Notes: generated from the letters alone by a model not told the origin. 18,598 nt of DNA from an uncultured Lachnospiraceae bacterium (GCA_910587495.1 CAJUMT010000049.1:1-18598); one strand, 5' to 3'; positions 7,432-15,558 are shown, counted from the first letter of the stretch. Translations and numbers: made by a program.

Positions 7432-8202
7432 CTAATCCCTTAAGAATCCGGTCAACGGATCGGAAGCAGCAGCTCCGCGTTCTAATACTCTGCCAAGCCC
7501 CGACAAATAAGCAACTCTGCCCGCCTCAATGGCTGCTTTAAACGCGCCGGCCATCAAGGGAATATTCCCTGCCGTTGCAATAGCCGTATTAGCCATAATG
7601 GCAGTCGCACCCATTTCCATAGCCTCACAGGCCTGAGACGGCCTGCCGATGCCCGCGTCTACGATAACAGGCAGGTCGATCTCGTCAATCAGGATGCGGA
7701 TAAATTCTCTGGCCGCCAAGCCTTTGTTGGAACCGATAGGCGCCGCCAGGGGCATGACCGCCGCCACGCCCGCTTCTACAAGCGCCCTGGCCACATACAA
7801 ATCCGGAAACATATACGGAAGTACTACAAATCCTTCTTTTACCAGGATTTCTGTTGCCTTTACTGTTTCAATATTGTCAGGAAGCAGATATTTGCTGTCC
7901 TTCATAATCTCGATTTTTACAAAATTGCCGCAGCCAAGCTCTCTGGCCATCCTGGCGATCCGCACTGCCTCTTTAGCATCTCTGGCTCCGGAAGTATTGG
8001 GCAGCAAAGTTACTCCATCCGGTATGTAATCCAGGATATTCTCAGTTTTTTTTGTGTTAGTCCTGCGAACCGCCAACGTGATGATCTGGGCGCCCGCATG
8101 CTCCACCGCTGCCTGAATCAGTTCCATGGAATATTTTCCAGAGCCAAGAATAAAACGCGAGTGAAACTCTTTTCCTCCTAATGTAAATGTATCGTTCCTC
8201 AT
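7432..8202 (-). CDS. thiG: Thiazole synthase ThiG
   Basis: Condenses deoxyxylulose-5-phosphate, dehydroglycine and sulfur from ThiS thiocarboxylate into thiazole phosphate. The 256-residue TIM barrel starts RNDTFTLGGKEFHSRFILGS. It has the Schiff-base lysine and acid in FVKIE (K96, E98) and D182 in VIVDAGIG, the same numbers I recall for the B. subtilis enzyme. PLAAPIGSNKG and MANTAIA form the phosphate-binding end. The frame is open to 8292, but the true start is ATG at 8202: AGGAGG lies 6 nt upstream and the ATG overlaps the thiF TGA by 4 bp (ATGA). The extra N-terminal residues of the longer frame are simply thiF sequence in another frame. Confidence 0.96.
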   Translation of the reverse strand: MRNDTFTLGGKEFHSRFILGSGKYSMELIQAAVEHAGAQIITLAVRRTNTKKTENILDYIPDGVTLLPNTSGARDAKEAVRIARMARELGCGNFVKIEIMKDSKYLLPDNIETVKATEILVKEGFVVLPYMFPDLYVARALVEAGVAAVMPLAAPIGSNKGLAAREFIRILIDEIDLPVIVDAGIGRPSQACEAMEMGATAIMANTAIATAGNIPLMAGAFKAAIEAGRVAYLSGLGRVLERGAAASDPLTGFLRD

Positions 8203-8831
8203 ATTTCTCCTCCTTGTATGATCAATTCTACGATTTTGTTTGCCTGATGGGCCGCACAGAGCATTACCCGGGGCGCCATCAGGCTGCCGCATGTCTCGAC
8301 ATCAGAGACTTCGTCTCCGCACAGATAATAATGGGGCGTAATCTTCCTGGTATGAATCCGGTTGCTTTCTCCAAAACCCGCCATTCCCGAAGCGCCCACC
8401 AAATACTGATCCGGAAAATGTTCCAGAACATAGTTGGTAAGCATGGCTTTTGCCTCCGGTTGATCGAAAGCTTCGCAGACATACGCCTCATCTTTCAGAA
8501 GTTCACCTGCATTTTCTGCTGTCATCCGTACACAGTCAGTACGAATCTTAAGATAGGGATTAAAAGATAAAAGCCATTCTTTTAAAGCCTCCGGCTTTGG
8601 CATGCCCAGCTGGGCAAGAGTATACTCCTGTCGGTTCAGGTTTGACAGCTCCACGCAGTCATAATCAATCAAATGCAGCCTGCCGACCCCGCATCTGGCC
8701 AGCGCAGCCGCAATATGGGATCCTAAGCCGCCCAGGCCGCAAACTGCTACTTTCGCATTTTTTAGTTTCTCCTGTATCGGTCGGGTGTGACGCAGCGCCA
8801 GCGCATCGTCTAATTCATTTTCACTTACCAT
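8199..8831 (-). CDS. thiF: ThiS adenylyltransferase ThiF (short clostridial type)
   Basis: E1-like enzyme that adenylates the ThiS C-terminal glycine so that it can receive sulfur. In 210 residues it shows the ATP-binding loop VAVCGLGGLGSH (28-39), LIDYDCVELSNLNRQ (54-68) with the Mg/ATP residues, and a C-terminal VETCGSLMAPRV segment (178-189) holding the likely catalytic C181. The paired CxxC zinc ligands of enterobacterial ThiF and MoeB are absent, as expected for the short ThiF family found with thiH-type operons. The start is 6 bp after the thiS stop with GGGGGAGG about 10 nt upstream. Its TGA overlaps the thiG ATG. MoeB is a possible mislabel but is excluded by length and context. Confidence 0.93.
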   Translation of the reverse strand: MVSENELDDALALRHTRPIQEKLKNAKVAVCGLGGLGSHIAAALARCGVGRLHLIDYDCVELSNLNRQEYTLAQLGMPKPEALKEWLLSFNPYLKIRTDCVRMTAENAGELLKDEAYVCEAFDQPEAKAMLTNYVLEHFPDQYLVGASGMAGFGESNRIHTRKITPHYYLCGDEVSDVETCGSLMAPRVMLCAAHQANKIVELIIQGGEI

Positions 8832-8837
8832 ACGCGT

Positions 8838-9032
8838 TCAGCCTCCCCCCACAAAACTGACAATTTCAATCACATCTCCTTCTAAAAGAACCGTTTCCCC
8901 GTAACGCGATTTAGGAACAATCTGTTCGTTGCGTTCCACAGCAAGACGCTCTGGCTGATAACCTTCCCCCATCAGATAGTCCAGAAGGGACATTCCCTGG
9001 GCCTGCGTCTCTCTTCCGTTAATCTTTACCAT
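8838..9032 (-). CDS. thiS: Sulfur carrier protein ThiS
   Basis: A 64-residue ubiquitin-fold protein that carries the thiazole sulfur as a C-terminal thiocarboxylate. It starts MVKINGRE and ends EIVSFVGGG, with the exposed Gly-Gly terminus needed by ThiF and ThiG. The LSLLDYL-like helix (15-20) and ERNEQIVPKSRY strand are typical. The frame extends upstream to 9122, but that part runs through a terminator hairpin. The ATG at 9032 has AGGAGG 6 nt before it and gives the usual ThiS length. It is the first gene of thiS-thiF-thiG-thiH-tenI-like. Promoter and leader are described separately. Confidence 0.95.
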   Translation of the reverse strand: MVKINGRETQAQGMSLLDYLMGEGYQPERLAVERNEQIVPKSRYGETVLLEGDVIEIVSFVGGG

Positions 9033-9076
9033 ATAACTCCTCCTGTGATGTCTTTTTATGTTCTTAGATTCACAAT

Positions 9077-9130
9077 AAAAAGCCGCATGAAGCAATACAC
9101 CCGTGGTGGTGTACCCCTTCATGCGGCTTT
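9077..9130 (-). terminator. Strong intrinsic terminator or attenuator before thiS
   Basis: A perfect 14-bp stem (9079-9092 with 9117-9130, core GCCGCATGAAG) encloses a second 6-bp stem (9096-9101 with 9108-9113). On the minus strand it is followed by TTTTTATT, so it works in the direction of thiS. It would end the hybrid-kinase transcript. It also sits about 15 nt into any RNA made from the promoter at 9153-9181, so it may attenuate the thi operon. Reading on the plus strand it has only TTT after the stem and is weaker. Confidence 0.88.
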
Positions 9131-9152
9131 GTAAACCGTCAATCTACAAATT

Positions 9153-9181
9153 ATATTAGACAAAATATGTTTATTTGTCAA
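9153..9181 (-). promoter_or_regulatory. Consensus promoter at the end of the kinase gene, facing thiS
   Basis: On the minus strand a perfect TTGACA (9181-9176) overlaps the stop codon of the hybrid kinase gene and lies 17 bp from TAATAT (9158-9153). An overlapping TATAAT (9155-9150) would need a 20-bp spacer. RNA would start near 9145 and immediately form the terminator hairpin. It is the best promoter available for thiS-thiF-thiG-thiH-tenI-like. I see no TPP aptamer blocks (CTGAGA, ACCTGATCTGG) in the leader. Confidence 0.75.
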
Positions 9182-12100
9182 ACATTTTTTATCTCAGTCG
9201 TGTTAAGCACCTGATCCAATGCCTCGAACAGTTTTTCCACATTGATTGGCTTTGCTATATAGCCGTTCATCCCGCACTTTAACGCCTCCTGCCTGTCTTC
9301 TTCAAAGGCATTGGCTGTCATAGCCAGGATAGGTAAGGAAGCAATCTTATCATTCTCAAGCCTGCGAATCTCTTTAACCGCTTCATAACCGTTCATAACC
9401 GGCATCTGAACATCCATCAGTACCACCTGGTAGTAACCGGGTTCTGATTTTTTAAGCATATCTACGGCAACCTTTCCATTTTCCGCCACATCTACAGTAA
9501 AGCCGGCATCTCCCAAAATCGCTGTGGCAATTTCCTGATTTAGTATATTATCCTCCGCCAGCAGAATACGTCCTGTATGGAACTCCCGGAACTCGTTCTC
9601 CTTACCCTCTTCTTTGACGGCATCCGCATTCACTATGGAATCCAGACAGCTGCGAAGCTCCGATAAAAACAGCGGTTTGCTGCAAAAAGCCGTGACTCCT
9701 GCTTCCCTTGCTTCTTCTTCTATATCCGACCAGTCATATGCGGTCAGAACAATAACCGGTACATCCTCTCCTATCTCTTTTCGTATTCTTCTCGTAACCT
9801 CAATTCCATTCATATCCGGCATCAGCCAGTCGATAATATATACACAATAATGATCTCCCCGAGAAATCGCCTGACGTGTACGCAGCACCGCCTCTTTCCC
9901 TGACAAGGTCCATTCTGCACGCATGCCGATCTGAGTCAGCATATAGGATACACTGTCACAGGTATTAAAATCATCATCCGCTACCAATGCACGGCTGTTC
10001 TTAAGCTCCGCTATCATCTGAGGCTCTTTTGCTTCCTCACTCAGACGGAACATAAAGGAAACTATAAATTCTGTACCCACACCCTGCTCGCTTTTTACTT
10101 CAATAGAACCGTTCATCATATCCACAATATTTTTTGTAATGGCCATTCCAAGACCGGTTCCCTGAATACCGCTGATGGTCGTATTTTTCTCCCGTTCAAA
10201 AGGCTCAAATATATGGGATACAAACTCCTTGCTCATACCAATTCCAGTATCTTTTATATAAAACTCGTAGTTCGCGTATCCGGCAGGCGCTCCGGCTTTT
10301 TCTGTGATCCTCATAGTAACCATACCGCCCGCTTTGGTGTATTTGATGGAATTGCTCATTAAATTCAAAAGTACCTGATTCAGGCGCAGTTTGTCGCAGC
10401 AGATCTCCTCGTCAAAAACATCTACTGTGTCAATATACAGTTCCAACTGTTTGGCGTGAATATCCGCCTGTATAATATTGCGCAAACCATGCAGTATCTC
10501 CCGCAGGCTGCACGGTTTCTCATCCAAATGCATTTTGCCATTCTCAATTCGGCTCATATCCAGTACATCATTGATTAGGCTTAACAGATGATCGCCCGAC
10601 GTCATGATCTTCTTTAAATACTCTTCCACCTGTTCTTTGTTGTTAATATGCGCAATAGCCAGCGCCGTAAAACCCACAATGGCATTCATAGGCGTACGAA
10701 TATCATGGGACATATTGGAGAGAAATACACTCTTTGCCTTACTTGCCCGGTTGGCCTGTAAAAGCGCGTCTTCCAACAGACTTTTCTGCTCCATCTCACC
10801 TCGAATCTCTTCATCCACACTACGAAACCCAAGAGCTATCCCATGATTCTCATCCCATTCTCCTGCGCGCACAGCTTTCATCTGAAAATATTCCATCCTG
10901 CCGTTCCGGGATGTGCGGTAATTGATATAATAAGTATTCTTTTTTTCCAGCTCTTTTTCCAAATTCTCAGAAAGAGAAGCCTGGCGCAACGTCTCTTTGT
11001 CATCCTCATAGACCTGATCCTGTATGTAAAGCCGCATACTTTCTTCCAATGACAGTTTCTCTCCTGAAAACATGGCAAAATGCTCCGTATGGTCAGCAAC
11101 ACGAAGCGGCATGCCTAATCCCGTATGCAAATCAAAAAAACACACCAGTTCATACTCTATGCTTAACGCATGAACCAGCTCCATATGGCGCCTTTCCTTT
11201 CTCTTTTCTGCCAGCTTTTGTTCCGTGATGTCAAGAAGGAAGCGTTGATAAAAAGGTTCCCCGTTTTCCTTAACCAGTTTGACATTCCCCATGACGTGAA
11301 GGATGTCGCCGTTTTGATGAAGCACGCGATATTCTACACTGATGCTGTCCCCCTCTTTTTTCAGTCTCTGGATATGTTCTCTTAGCTTTTCTTTATCTTC
11401 ATCCAGCACAGACTTTGCGATCATGTCAAATCCGTCAGCTAACAGTTCCTCCTGAGAATCATAGCCTAAAATCTTAAGCGCCGCCCTGTTCACGCTCAAA
11501 ATACGCGAACCGTCCAACGAATGGCACATGACGCCGCAATCCATGGTCATAAAGATTTCTTCCAATGTACGATTCTTTCTTATGATTTCCTGCTCATAAG
11601 CCCGTTCCTGGGTAATGTCTATGCCCACGCCCACGGTTCCCATTACGCTTCCGTCCAGATCATACAAAGGAGACTTATAGGTCGTAAGCAGCCTTGTACC
11701 CTCGCCTGTCATCACCGTTTCTTCAGACACGACTGTCCTTTGGCTTTCCATGACCTGGCGCTCTGACTCTATGCAGGCTGGGTCATCCTGTTCCACATCC
11801 CAGATATAGGCGTGTCTGCGCCCCTGCACCTGTTCTTTTGTTTTATTAACTGTCTTACAAAAACTGTCGTTTACTTTTTCGTGTACGCCGTCTTTGTCTT
11901 TGTACCAAATCATACTCGGAATATTGTTAATTGTTGCTTCCAGGTAATGGCTGGTCTGCCAGGCATCCTTATCCCGCATACAGGACTGCTGCCATCTTAA
12001 AAAACGAAAACGCACTTCCTCGTCCGACATAGGCAAAGTCCATATGTCCTTTATCTTTCCAAAACTGCCCTTCAGGAGATTTGTCTGCTCTTTGGAAACC

Positions 12101-12336
12101 AATAGGATCAGCTCTGTCTGATCACCCAGATCGGAAATAAGCGTACGGAGCGTATCTTCAGCGCAATTATCCTCCGGCGCAGCCAGAATCACATCCGCCT
12201 TGGACGCTAACTCTTTTTTGAGATCCCTACTCTCTGAAAATTCATGTGTAAAATGTTCCAGGGGCGACATCCCCTTTATAATGTCAAACGCCCTGCTGCG
12301 GCCCATCAGATAGAACCGTATATGGCAATGATACAT
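9178..12336 (-). CDS. Cytoplasmic hybrid sensor histidine kinase with PAS domains and two receivers
   Basis: A 1052-residue signalling protein with no membrane helix. Order: a receiver-like N-terminal domain without an obvious phospho-Asp (about 1-118); PAS 1 (130-245, ending GVGIDITQERAYE); PAS 2 (255-375, ending LLDITEQK); a divergent PAS-like segment (390-510); HisKA with H544 in SHDIRTPMN; HATPase with N662, DTGIGM (696-701) and GTGLGM (726-731); receiver 1 with DDD 787-789, D836 and K887; receiver 2 with ED 928-929, D975 and K1029. Both receivers look intact, so a multistep relay is possible. No HPt or output domain is present in the protein or beside it. GAGGAG lies 7 nt before the start. 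It has its own promoter and is followed by a strong terminator. The signal is unknown. Confidence 0.94.
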   Translation of the reverse strand: MYHCHIRFYLMGRSRAFDIIKGMSPLEHFTHEFSESRDLKKELASKADVILAAPEDNCAEDTLRTLISDLGDQTELILLVSKEQTNLLKGSFGKIKDIWTLPMSDEEVRFRFLRWQQSCMRDKDAWQTSHYLEATINNIPSMIWYKDKDGVHEKVNDSFCKTVNKTKEQVQGRRHAYIWDVEQDDPACIESERQVMESQRTVVSEETVMTGEGTRLLTTYKSPLYDLDGSVMGTVGVGIDITQERAYEQEIIRKNRTLEEIFMTMDCGVMCHSLDGSRILSVNRAALKILGYDSQEELLADGFDMIAKSVLDEDKEKLREHIQRLKKEGDSISVEYRVLHQNGDILHVMGNVKLVKENGEPFYQRFLLDITEQKLAEKRKERRHMELVHALSIEYELVCFFDLHTGLGMPLRVADHTEHFAMFSGEKLSLEESMRLYIQDQVYEDDKETLRQASLSENLEKELEKKNTYYINYRTSRNGRMEYFQMKAVRAGEWDENHGIALGFRSVDEEIRGEMEQKSLLEDALLQANRASKAKSVFLSNMSHDIRTPMNAIVGFTALAIAHINNKEQVEEYLKKIMTSGDHLLSLINDVLDMSRIENGKMHLDEKPCSLREILHGLRNIIQADIHAKQLELYIDTVDVFDEEICCDKLRLNQVLLNLMSNSIKYTKAGGMVTMRITEKAGAPAGYANYEFYIKDTGIGMSKEFVSHIFEPFEREKNTTISGIQGTGLGMAITKNIVDMMNGSIEVKSEQGVGTEFIVSFMFRLSEEAKEPQMIAELKNSRALVADDDFNTCDSVSYMLTQIGMRAEWTLSGKEAVLRTRQAISRGDHYCVYIIDWLMPDMNGIEVTRRIRKEIGEDVPVIVLTAYDWSDIEEEAREAGVTAFCSKPLFLSELRSCLDSIVNADAVKEEGKENEFREFHTGRILLAEDNILNQEIATAILGDAGFTVDVAENGKVAVDMLKKSEPGYYQVVLMDVQMPVMNGYEAVKEIRRLENDKIASLPILAMTANAFEEDRQEALKCGMNGYIAKPINVEKLFEALDQVLNTTEIKNV

Positions 12337-12389
12337 TCTGCTTCTCCTCTCTGTACACTGCAGATTACAAGAAATTCGCCTGTATAATC

Positions 12390-12418
12390 ATTTTAACAAG
12401 CCAACAGAGTAATGTCAA
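12390..12418 (-). promoter_or_regulatory. Promoter of the hybrid kinase gene
   Basis: On the minus strand a perfect TTGACA (12418-12413) is 17 bp from TAAAAT (12395-12390), 54 bp before the kinase start. It begins just downstream of the phosphoesterase stop codon. No terminator separates the two genes, so the kinase may also receive read-through from the channel-phosphoesterase unit. Confidence 0.78.
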
Positions 12419-12424
12419 TATTCT

Positions 12425-13138
12425 CTAGCGTCTTCCATCCACATACACTGCTTTTCCGGTCTCGATACAGTACGCCGCCAATTTTCCCCCATATACACAT
12501 CCACAGTCAATAGCGATATGCCCGTTTCCCTGGTAAATTTTAGCCATCTGATCTTTCCTGATACAGGGGGTGGGCGTATGCCCGGTAATCACAAATGTAT
12601 GGGGATCTTCATAGTATCTCTTGCCGTAATCTGTCCGCGTATGAATAAAATCCATAAAATCGTAATCCTCTAAAGAAACACCCTCTTTAAATCCCGCAAT
12701 TCCTGCATGAACAAGAACATAAGTATTTTCGCCGTCTCTCACCGTTTCGTATACGCCGGCATTTTCCAGCCATTTGTCAATGACGTTTCTTTCGTCCCGA
12801 GATAATCGTATAAATTGCTTCGCCGTAGTGATCCCGCCGTCTTCCAGCCACATCTGAAAGTCTTTGATATCGTCCGGATCGCAGGCGGACAGATCCTTAT
12901 TCGACAGATTCAATCCCCTGCTGCCCAGAAAATACCAAAACAGAAAGTCATGGTTTCCCATGATGAAAGTGACATTTTTTCGCCCTATCAAATCCTGAAG
13001 TACTTTTACAGGCGCAGGGCCTCTGTCTACTGCATCCCCCAGGACATACAGATGGTCTTTCTCTGACAGGCAAAGTTTTTCGAGCAGTGCCATATACTCA
13101 TTATAACATCCGTGTATGTCAGAAATCACATAATTCAT
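12425..13138 (-). CDS. PPP-family metallophosphoesterase
   Basis: A 237-residue two-metal phosphoesterase of the PPP/ApaH/PrpE-like group. All metal-site motifs are present: SDIHG (D7, H9), GDAVDRG (D35, D38, R39), GNHD (N62, H63), LVHAG (H144) and TGHTPT (H187), followed by DCGCVYGGKLA (211-221). It is cytoplasmic, with no signal peptide. Members hydrolyse phosphoproteins or dinucleoside tetraphosphates; the substrate cannot be fixed from sequence. AAGGA lies 9 nt before the ATG. Its start is 30 bp after the stop of the K+ channel-RyR gene on the same strand with no terminator between, so co-transcription and a shared pathway are likely. The motif set is complete and the catalytic call is safe. 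Confidence 0.92.
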   Translation of the reverse strand: MNYVISDIHGCYNEYMALLEKLCLSEKDHLYVLGDAVDRGPAPVKVLQDLIGRKNVTFIMGNHDFLFWYFLGSRGLNLSNKDLSACDPDDIKDFQMWLEDGGITTAKQFIRLSRDERNVIDKWLENAGVYETVRDGENTYVLVHAGIAGFKEGVSLEDYDFMDFIHTRTDYGKRYYEDPHTFVITGHTPTPCIRKDQMAKIYQGNGHIAIDCGCVYGGKLAAYCIETGKAVYVDGRR

Positions 13139-13168
13139 ATCACAGTATCCTTCCTCATATTTTATCTT

Positions 13169-14746
13169 TTACTCAAGTTCTGCAGAAATGTCTCTCATCA
13201 ATTCCCAGGCGGCGTCTCTTTCCTTTTTTTGCTCCGACGTCAGTTCTTCATACCTGCACAGCATGGGATGCTGTCTTGCCGCATCGTCACGGACAGGGCC
13301 ATAACTCCAGTTGTAAAATATATAGAAACGAAGCCAGCGCATATGGTCCAGCTTACGATACATTTCTCTTATAACCTCTGCATTTCTTGTCTCACAATAT
13401 GTACCGTATGCTTTTCTTACTGCAGACGCAGTCAGCTCCGTAATTGTTTCATCTTTTAGGAGAATCCGGGTTTTCATCAAAAGATGATCTGCGGCAACAA
13501 TTTTAGACTGCCTATGGAGGTCGTCCAGCTCATCCCAGTCAAGCGTAGGATAAGAGACAGAATTGCGAAAAATCTCATTGATCATAATAGCCGCCCTATT
13601 CAGCTCCGTGCGAATAATCTGCTTCGACGTGTAAATATCCTCATTGGTGCCAAAATAAGAGATGCCCGGCGCTTTTCGGCTGCTGCGCAGATCAATGCGG
13701 CCGGAAATCCGGTAGTATTTATTCAGGGTCCAGAAAATACTCCATCCATTTTGTTCATCGTCATCACAGATAATAATGCGGTCCGCCTGTTCCAGAACAG
13801 AACGATTTTCCTCCCAGCCTTCCCCATGAAAAATCAGAGAATCTCCGGTTTCAGACACTTGATGCAGCGTAAATACTTCTCCCAGGCGATCATGTACGGC
13901 AAGAAATGAGCCAACATGCCCGAAAATATGATAGGCTACATGCTGATCTATGGATATAATATTTGTTAATATGGCCCGCTCCAGGATACTACATCCATAG
14001 TTTCCAAATCCAATCAGCACAATTGTATTTTCATGCCTGCATAATGGTTTAGAACGCCAGTACTGTCTAGCGCAGCATTCATAACTGTGAAAAAAATTAA
14101 TATTGCCTGAAAGTTTATCCTGCCCGTTTGTGGTTCTTGCATAAACCTCCACCGGCAGTTCATGCAGATTAACCGCCCGACTGTTAACGCCGATATCGTT
14201 TTCTTTCATCAGAAAAACTTTACATCTGGACCCTTTATTTTTCTTTTTTGCCACAATCCGGTCCGGCGATGCACTCAGATAAATACAAGGATAATTGGGG
14301 ATCTCGTTGTGACCGCTTCTTTTCTCTCCATATATAATCAGCGCATCCGGATCTTCTTTATAGATGTTGGCTGCCAATGTATTGGATTCCACCCCATAAT
14401 CCGCAAAATAATACCAGTTTTTATAGCGGTATAAGCCGAGCATAAAAAAAGGCAGTCCTTCACTTGCAATAAAAGACACCACAGCGCCAAGCAAAGTCAC
14501 CATTATACCCGCGGACAAAAGTATAAAAATCATTCCCACCGCGTGGCCTAAGGGCGTCACGGGAACCAGATCGCCGTATCCTACGGTAGTCAGAGTCACC
14601 AGTGAATACCAGAACGCATCTCCAAATGTGCGAATTACTGCATTGCTGCTCGCAGATTCCGAACAATACAGAATAGCCAAAAGGCCGATATAAATCAATG
14701 CTATCAGTATAATCAGATACAAATAGATATGCTTTCTTGGCTTCAT
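13169..14746 (-). CDS. Two-helix K+ channel with Rossmann regions and C-terminal RyR-like segment
   Basis: A 525-residue ligand-gated-type potassium channel. From the chosen start: TM1 (about 5-27), pore helix and selectivity filter TTVGYGD (53-59), TM2 (about 66-94), a first degenerate Rossmann-like region (about 111-203), a second with VLIGFGNYG (243-251), and a C-terminal segment whose NWSYGPVRDDAARQHP and RYEELTSEQKKERD resemble RyR (PF02026) repeats. RyR-like modules fused to channels are thought to bind nucleotide-type ligands (family knowledge; ligand unknown). The frame is open to 14827, but ATG 14746 is preferred: AAAAGGAG lies 12 nt upstream, the next residues run straight into TM1, and an extended -10 element overlaps the longer N-terminus. 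It is co-oriented with the phosphoesterase 30 bp downstream. Confidence 0.88.
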   Translation of the reverse strand: MKPRKHIYLYLIILIALIYIGLLAILYCSESASSNAVIRTFGDAFWYSLVTLTTVGYGDLVPVTPLGHAVGMIFILLSAGIMVTLLGAVVSFIASEGLPFFMLGLYRYKNWYYFADYGVESNTLAANIYKEDPDALIIYGEKRSGHNEIPNYPCIYLSASPDRIVAKKKNKGSRCKVFLMKENDIGVNSRAVNLHELPVEVYARTTNGQDKLSGNINFFHSYECCARQYWRSKPLCRHENTIVLIGFGNYGCSILERAILTNIISIDQHVAYHIFGHVGSFLAVHDRLGEVFTLHQVSETGDSLIFHGEGWEENRSVLEQADRIIICDDDEQNGWSIFWTLNKYYRISGRIDLRSSRKAPGISYFGTNEDIYTSKQIIRTELNRAAIMINEIFRNSVSYPTLDWDELDDLHRQSKIVAADHLLMKTRILLKDETITELTASAVRKAYGTYCETRNAEVIREMYRKLDHMRWLRFYIFYNWSYGPVRDDAARQHPMLCRYEELTSEQKKERDAAWELMRDISAELE

Positions 14747-14774
14747 GCTTCCGGTCGTCTCCTTTTTGAGAATC

Positions 14775-14804
14775 ATTATAACATACAATTTTGATATAGC
14801 ACAA
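14775..14804 (-). promoter_or_regulatory. Extended -10 promoter of the K+ channel gene
   Basis: On the minus strand TGTTATAAT is a perfect extended -10 (TATAAT at 14780-14775), with a weak -35 TTGTGC (14804-14799) 18 bp upstream. The predicted start near 14768 lies inside the longest open frame but upstream of AAAAGGAG and the ATG at 14746, which is why the shorter protein is annotated. Confidence 0.75.
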
Positions 14805-14826
14805 CTTTGCAAATCAGAAATGTTCA

Positions 14827-14855
14827 TTGTTTATTTATTGGGATTTGTGTAATAT
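14827..14855 (+). promoter_or_regulatory. Promoter of the response regulator-kinase pair
   Basis: TTGTTT (14827-14832) is 17 bp from TAATAT (14850-14855), about 28 bp before the regulator start. It is divergent from the channel promoter, the two -35 elements being 22 bp apart. A DNA-binding protein here could affect both units. Confidence 0.65.
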
Positions 14856-14883
14856 AATTATTTTTTAAGGAAAGGGAGCAAAC

Positions 14884-15558
14884 ATGGCTTATAAAATATT
14901 GATAATTGATGATGATGCAGAACTTCTTAAAATGCTGAAACAATATTTCGAAATAAAAAAATATGAAATTATCGCGGCAGAGAGTGGGGCGGAAGGATTA
15001 GGCAAAATGAAACTGCAGCCGGATATTATACTGCTAGATGTAAATATGCCGGATATTGACGGAATAGAGATATGCAGAAGAATACGGGATAAAACAGACT
15101 GTCCTATTCTATTTTTGACTGCACGGGTAGAAGAGCAGGACGTTGTAAACGGGCTTACTTCAGGAGGCGATGATTATATATTAAAGCCATTTAGCCTGAA
15201 AGAGCTTGATGCAAGGATTACGGCGCACCTGAAACGGGAGGTGCGCCGTAAAAACAGGACGCATTGCTGCTTTCAGGGCGAATTATCTATTGATTATAAA
15301 GCAAAGACCGTGCAGATTCACACAAACTATCTTGATCTGACAAGACTGGAATACGAAATCATTGAATTTTTAACCATGAACCCGGGAATGGTTTTTGATA
15401 AAGAAAGAATTTATGAAAGGGTCTGCGGATTTGATGCGGCAGGCGACAGCAGGGTCATTACAGAGCTGATCCGCAGAATCAGAAAAAAGTTTCAGCAATA
15501 TACCGAAACAGCGTATATTGAAACCGTATGGGGGATGGGATATCGATGGATAAAATAA
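14884..15558 (+). CDS. OmpR/PhoB-family response regulator
   Basis: A 224-residue transcription factor. The receiver (1-118) has the acidic pocket D9-D10, phospho-acceptor D52 in LLDVNMPDIDG, T79 and K101 in LKPF. The winged-helix domain (about 128-224) ends in the usual ETVWGMGYRWIK hairpin and has LTRLEYEIIEFL and VITELIRRIRKKF. It pairs with the kinase that starts inside its last codons. Regulators of this type next to ABC permeases often respond to cell-envelope stress or antimicrobial peptides; that is inference here. The start has AAGGGAG 5 nt upstream. Likely targets are the permease genes at 16822, in front of which 11-bp-spaced repeats are seen, and perhaps its own divergent promoter region. 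Confidence 0.95.
   Translation: MAYKILIIDDDAELLKMLKQYFEIKKYEIIAAESGAEGLGKMKLQPDIILLDVNMPDIDGIEICRRIRDKTDCPILFLTARVEEQDVVNGLTSGGDDYILKPFSLKELDARITAHLKREVRRKNRTHCCFQGELSIDYKAKTVQIHTNYLDLTRLEYEIIEFLTMNPGMVFDKERIYERVCGFDAAGDSRVITELIRRIRKKFQQYTETAYIETVWGMGYRWIK

Noticed and set aside
8203..8292. N-terminal extension of thiG to 8292
   Set aside because: The extension is thiF coding sequence in another frame; the ATG at 8202 has AGGAGG and couples to the thiF stop.
9033..9122. N-terminal extension of thiS to 9122
   Set aside because: It runs through the terminator hairpin and would make ThiS abnormally long; the ATG at 9032 has an ideal AGGAGG.
9033..9150. TPP riboswitch in front of thiS
   Set aside because: The conserved aptamer blocks are absent; the structure present is a simple nested hairpin with a U tract.
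15528..15545. Earlier start for the membrane kinase
   Set aside because: There is no ribosome binding site before 15528, while GGGGGA precedes 15546 at a suitable distance.
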